From: an uncultured Candidatus Saccharibacteria bacterium | GTDB lineage: Bacteria; Patescibacteriota; Saccharimonadia; Saccharimonadales; Saccharimonadaceae | Assembly: GCA_938046495.1 (NCBI GenBank) | Contig: CALIXG010000008.1 | Coordinates: 1 to 8,332, forward strand | Length of the DNA: 8,332 nt | Direction of reading: 5' to 3' | The notes under the pieces: generated by a model | Told to the model about the DNA's origin: nothing | What the model saw: only the letters and a program-made list of their open reading frames with translations | Database searches by the model: none | Translations under genes and position numbers: made by a program | In this document: in pieces, positions 5,015 to 8,332 of the stretch | Position numbering within the stretch: the first letter of the stretch is position 1 | How the letters are laid out: each line of letters opens with the position of its first letter

Positions 5015-7495
5015 ATGCAAGATGAATTTACTGAAATAATGAATAAATTGACCGAGAATGCTCGTTTTGCGCTCCAGAAATCCGATTATTATGCCAAGCG
5101 TTATAATAACGGCTACATGAGCACAGAACATTTGCTTCTCGGTATTCTTTCGCAGGACACTTCCACTGGTGCGCGCTTCCTCGCCGATGAAGATGTGAAT
5201 CTTGATCAGGTTGAAAAATTGATGAATCATACCGCCATCGAAGTTCCTGGTGCAGATATGGCCATGATGTCGCTTTCCGAGGCTGCCGTTCTGACTCTGC
5301 GTCTCGCTTCCAATTTTGTGAAAGAGCAGGGAATTAAGCTGATTGGTACCGAGCACCTACTTTATGCTTTGATTCGCCAGCCAAATTCTCGCGCCAGCTT
5401 GATTCTTCAAGGTCTCGATGTTGATCTTACGGAATTGTCGAAAACTATCGAAGAATTTGCGGAAAAACAGGCGGAAGAAGCCAAGATTGATCAAAAGAAA
5501 AATGACTTTAAGCGCAAGCGTCCGCTCAAGTGGCTCACCAAATACGGCGTGGATCTCACCGAATTAGCTCGTCAAGGTCGCCTTGATACCGTGATTGGTC
5601 GTGATCGTGAAATTGAACGCGCACTTACCGTACTTTCTCGTCGCACCAAATCTAACCCTGTACTAATCGGTGAAGCTGGTGTGGGTAAGACCGCCATTGT
5701 CGAAGGTCTCGCCACTCGTATCGCCAAAAATGAGGTGCCAGGTAATTTAATCGGTAAGAAAATTTATCAAATCGACCTCAGTTCTGTGGTCGCCGGTACA
5801 AAGTTCCGCGGCGACTTCGAGGAGCGTATTAAGGGTATCGTCGACGAAGCCATCGAAAGTAAGGACCTTATTCTCTTTATCGACGAAATTCATCTCCTGA
5901 CTGGCGCTGGTTCCTCTGAGGGTAGCCTGGATGCCGCAAATATCTTGAAGCCAGCTCTCGCGCGTGGTTTAATTCATCTGATTGGTGCTTCTACCATGGA
6001 TGAATATCGCAAATCTATCGAAAAAGATAAAGCTCTCGCGCGTCGTTTCCAGACCGTGATCGTCGAAGAGCCTTCCGATGCGATTACCGTGCGTATCTTG
6101 AAGGGAATTAAATCGCATTACGAAAAACATCATGGCGTGGTAATCCCTGATAAGATTATCGAAACCGCCGTCAGCATGTCGAAGCGCTATATTAATGATC
6201 GTTATATGCCAGATAAGGTTATCGATGTGATTGATGAAGCTAGCGCTATCACTAAAGTAGCCGCCGATAAAAGTGGTAGTGGCGAATATAAGAAATTAAA
6301 AATCGAGCGCGAATCTCTTCAGCAAAAAATTGAAGATAGTGCCGAGGCGGAGAACTTTGAAAAGGCTGCTCTCTACAAAACTCGTCTCGCTAAATTAGAG
6401 GAAAAAATCAAATCCCTCGAGCAGGCTGGCGTGGATGAAAATGTTTCACCAGTGCTCACTGAAGAAAATCTCGCTGAAGCTATTTCTCTCAAAACTGGTA
6501 TTCCAGTTTCCAAGGTACATGGCAGCGAATTGAAGATTCTTTCGAAATTAGAAGCACATCTCGATAAGGCTATTATCGGTCAAGATGAAGCGATTCATGA
6601 TGTAGCTAAAGCAATTCGTCGTGGCCGCTCCGGCATCAGTGATCCTAAGCGTCCGATTGGTTCCTTCCTCTTCATGGGCCCGACTGGTGTGGGTAAAACC
6701 GAGCTTGCTCGTGTGATTGCCCGCGAAGTTTTCGGTGGTGAGAATGCCTTGATTAAAATCGATATGTCAGAATTTGGTGAAAAACACAACGTTTCTCGCC
6801 TAGTCGGTGCGCCAGCTGGCTATGTTGGCTATGACGATGGTGGTAAATTAACCGAATCGGTGCGCCGTCATCCATATTCCGTGGTGCTCTTTGACGAAAT
6901 TGAAAAAGCTCACCCAGATGTCTTTAATATGCTGCTGCAAATTCTTGAAGACGGGGTTCTCACCGACGGTCAAGGTAACCGTGTGAAGTTCAATAACACC
7001 ATCGTGATTCTGACTTCCAACCTCGGTTCTGACGAAATGTATAACGATCAGGCTTTCGGTTTTTCCAGTCATCAAAAAACCAAGGATCAATTTATTGCCG
7101 AAGATTACGAAGCCAGTAAAAATGCCGCGATGAAAGCTTTGAAGAAGTCTATGCGCCCAGAGCTCATTAACCGTCTCGATGCTATTGAAGTCTTCCATGC
7201 GCTTTCTCGTAAGCAAGTCGAAGAAATCTTTGACAATATGATTGAAGATTTGAAAAAGCGTCTTGCTGAAAAAGCTATCGGCTTGAAGCTCGATACTAAA
7301 GTCCGTGACTTCCTTATCGAAAAAGGTTTTGATCCCAAAAATGGCGCCAGACCATTACGCCGAGCCATCGAAGACAATTTGGAAACCTTACTCTCTGACG
7401 CGATTATTGCGGAAGAAATTTTGCCAGGACAAATCGCCCAAATTAGCTTAAAAGGTGATAAGCTTAAATTAAAGATCGAAAGCACTGAAAAATAA
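5015..7495 (+). CDS. clpC: ClpC-type AAA+ unfoldase, ATP-binding subunit of the Clp protease
   Basis: Hexameric cytoplasmic unfoldase that feeds substrates to ClpP. Start chosen at ATG 5015 (826 residues), because an upstream TTG at 4997 would lie inside the promoter. Order: two Clp_N repeats (about 1-145, each with an [20 protein letters not shown] helix); first AAA+ domain with Walker A GEAGVGKT (219-226), pore loop [13 protein letters not shown] and Walker B ILFIDE (D290, E291); a short middle region with a UVR-like coiled motif (about 442-470), which marks ClpC rather than ClpB; second AAA+ domain with Walker A GPTGVGKT (555-562), pore loop AGYVGY and Walker B VVLFDE (D627, E628); and the C-terminal D2-small domain. 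FGF at 681-683 sits where ClpC and ClpA carry the ClpP-docking tripeptide (VGF/IGL). The CIRCE site implies HrcA control. A metalloprotease gene starts 1 nt after the stop. No Shine-Dalgarno site. Confidence 0.95.
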   Translation: MQDEFTEIMNKLTENARFALQKSDYYAKRYNNGYMSTEHLLLGILSQDTSTGARFLADEDVNLDQVEKLMNHTAIEVPGADMAMMSLSEAAVLTLRLASNFVKEQGIKLIGTEHLLYALIRQPNSRASLILQGLDVDLTELSKTIEEFAEKQAEEAKIDQKKNDFKRKRPLKWLTKYGVDLTELARQGRLDTVIGRDREIERALTVLSRRTKSNPVLIGEAGVGKTAIVEGLATRIAKNEVPGNLIGKKIYQIDLSSVVAGTKFRGDFEERIKGIVDEAIESKDLILFIDEIHLLTGAGSSEGSLDAANILKPALARGLIHLIGASTMDEYRKSIEKDKALARRFQTVIVEEPSDAITVRILKGIKSHYEKHHGVVIPDKIIETAVSMSKRYINDRYMPDKVIDVIDEASAITKVAADKSGSGEYKKLKIERESLQQKIEDSAEAENFEKAALYKTRLAKLEEKIKSLEQAGVDENVSPVLTEENLAEAISLKTGIPVSKVHGSELKILSKLEAHLDKAIIGQDEAIHDVAKAIRRGRSGISDPKRPIGSFLFMGPTGVGKTELARVIAREVFGGENALIKIDMSEFGEKHNVSRLVGAPAGYVGYDDGGKLTESVRRHPYSVVLFDEIEKAHPDVFNMLLQILEDGVLTDGQGNRVKFNNTIVILTSNLGSDEMYNDQAFGFSSHQKTKDQFIAEDYEASKNAAMKALKKSMRPELINRLDAIEVFHALSRKQVEEIFDNMIEDLKKRLAEKAIGLKLDTKVRDFLIEKGFDPKNGARPLRRAIEDNLETLLSDAIIAEEILPGQIAQISLKGDKLKLKIESTEK

Positions 7496-7496
7496 T

Positions 7497-8332
7497 ATGG
7501 AAAATTCACCGTCAGAAGTCTCCGTTCAGTCTCGTCGGCGCAGTCCGGCGCTTGCGGATGTGCTTAGCGGACTTGTGATTTTTGGTACACTTTTCGCTGG
7601 CGCCTTTGCCTTTATTTGCTTACAGGATGACATTAAGGGTTATGATTTTCAAATCTCTGACACCCTGAAGCCTTACGTTCAGAAACTCAATCTTACGGAA
7701 AAAGCTTCGAAGACTCTGCTTGCCACCCATCCCGCCTTACAAGAAAAACAGGCCTTTAATCAGAGTTGTCATTCTCATAATCATGAAGTTTACGTCCTGG
7801 GTTGTTATATCCACGATAATGATCGTATTTATCTCTATCATGTCGAATCCAATGATCTCCCAGGCGTAATTGAAGTTACTACGGCTCATGAAATGCTTCA
7901 TGCGGCTTATCAGCGCGTCCCCTTCTGGGAAAAAGATCGCCTAAACGAAGAAATCAAAAAAGCCTACGATAAGCTACCAGCTGATCACGAAATCCGCACC
8001 TCAATCAAGAGTTATTCCGAGGATAATTTTTATGATGAGCTGCATTCACGTCTCGGCACCGAAGTAGCTGACTTGTCGGAATATCTCGAAAAACATTACG
8101 CCGCCTATTTTCAGCATCGTCAAACTATCACCGATTTTAATCAGCAATATCACTCCGTTTTCCAGCAGCTTAATGATAAACTCACTTCATTGAAATCTGA
8201 AATCGACGCCAAGCAGGCTACTATTAATCAGCAAACTGAAGCCTACAATAATGAAACCAATGCTTTAAATCAATTAATCCTGGATTTTAATCGACGTGTT
8301 GAATCCGGTAAAATTTCTGGTTGGCGCTATCA
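7497..8332 (+). CDS. Membrane-anchored HExxH metalloprotease-like protein with C-terminal coiled coil, 3'-truncated by the window
   Basis: 278 codons are visible and the frame is still open at the edge. ATG 7497 lies 1 nt after the clpC stop without a Shine-Dalgarno site, so translation is probably coupled and the gene co-transcribed under CIRCE. Residues 1-18 are polar and basic (SRRR), then one membrane helix (about 21-41); the basic side predicts an outward-facing body. C91 and C103 could form a disulfide. TTAHEMLHAAYQR carries the zinc-protease signature HEMLH (131-135: two His ligands, catalytic Glu132). A later conserved-looking block, DELHSRLGTEVADL (about 180-193), may give the third ligand (E181, H183 or E189). 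Residues about 205-268 form a Gln/Asn-rich coiled coil, then FNRRVESG. I recognise the fold class but no named family. Inferred role: envelope protein turnover or cell-wall-related processing during stress. Confidence 0.82.
   Translation, partial: MENSPSEVSVQSRRRSPALADVLSGLVIFGTLFAGAFAFICLQDDIKGYDFQISDTLKPYVQKLNLTEKASKTLLATHPALQEKQAFNQSCHSHNHEVYVLGCYIHDNDRIYLYHVESNDLPGVIEVTTAHEMLHAAYQRVPFWEKDRLNEEIKKAYDKLPADHEIRTSIKSYSEDNFYDELHSRLGTEVADLSEYLEKHYAAYFQHRQTITDFNQQYHSVFQQLNDKLTSLKSEIDAKQATINQQTEAYNNETNALNQLILDFNRRVESGKISGWRY

Noticed and set aside
7105..7509. Minus-strand frames opposite clpC, pyk and rny
   Set aside because: All lie antisense to strongly conserved coding sequence, lack promoters or Shine-Dalgarno sites, and encode low-complexity proteins of no known type.
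1..8332. Alternative genetic code with TGA as a sense codon
   Set aside because: No gene requires reading through TGA, and every visible stop is TAA.

Overview
The window reads as a chromosomal segment of a small-genome bacterium, most likely Patescibacteria/CPR and perhaps Saccharibacteria. This placement is inference from a shortened phosphoglycerate kinase, compact gene packing, promoters that sit directly on start codons, and the overall style of the proteins. No taxonomic marker is present. The standard code fits: all six complete or 3'-complete genes end in TAA and no in-frame TGA is needed.

Layout. Positions 1-1058 hold the 3' two thirds of rny (RNase Y), closed by a strong intrinsic terminator. 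Positions 1121-2013 hold a self-contained accessory cassette: a strong promoter, a small secreted protein, a small single-pass membrane protein, each with a Shine-Dalgarno site, and a terminator. Positions 2014-2281 hold a minus-strand tRNA-Pro(CGG) with its own terminator, and a 20-bp direct duplication of the tRNA 3' end about 180 bp away, with hairpins in between. This looks like a decayed tRNA-targeted integration site. Positions 2343-4903 hold two lower-glycolysis enzymes, pyruvate kinase and phosphoglycerate kinase. Positions 4967-8332 hold a heat-shock unit: a CIRCE operator, clpC, and directly behind it a membrane-anchored HExxH metalloprotease that runs off the window.

How it works together. 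Pyk and Pgk are the two ATP-forming steps of lower glycolysis. ClpC and the metalloprotease form a likely co-transcribed protein-quality-control operon, one part cytoplasmic and the other facing outward, under probable HrcA control.

The main points of interest are: (i) pyk, pgk and clpC all appear to be leaderless, while the accessory cassette uses Shine-Dalgarno sites; (ii) a terminator-like inverted repeat at the pyk/pgk junction contains the pgk -10 box and start codon; (iii) the CIRCE operator overlaps the clpC -35 box; (iv) the duplicated tRNA end; (v) the unrecognised secreted/membrane gene pair with distinct arginine codon use. No CRISPR array, rRNA, transposase or integrase gene was seen.
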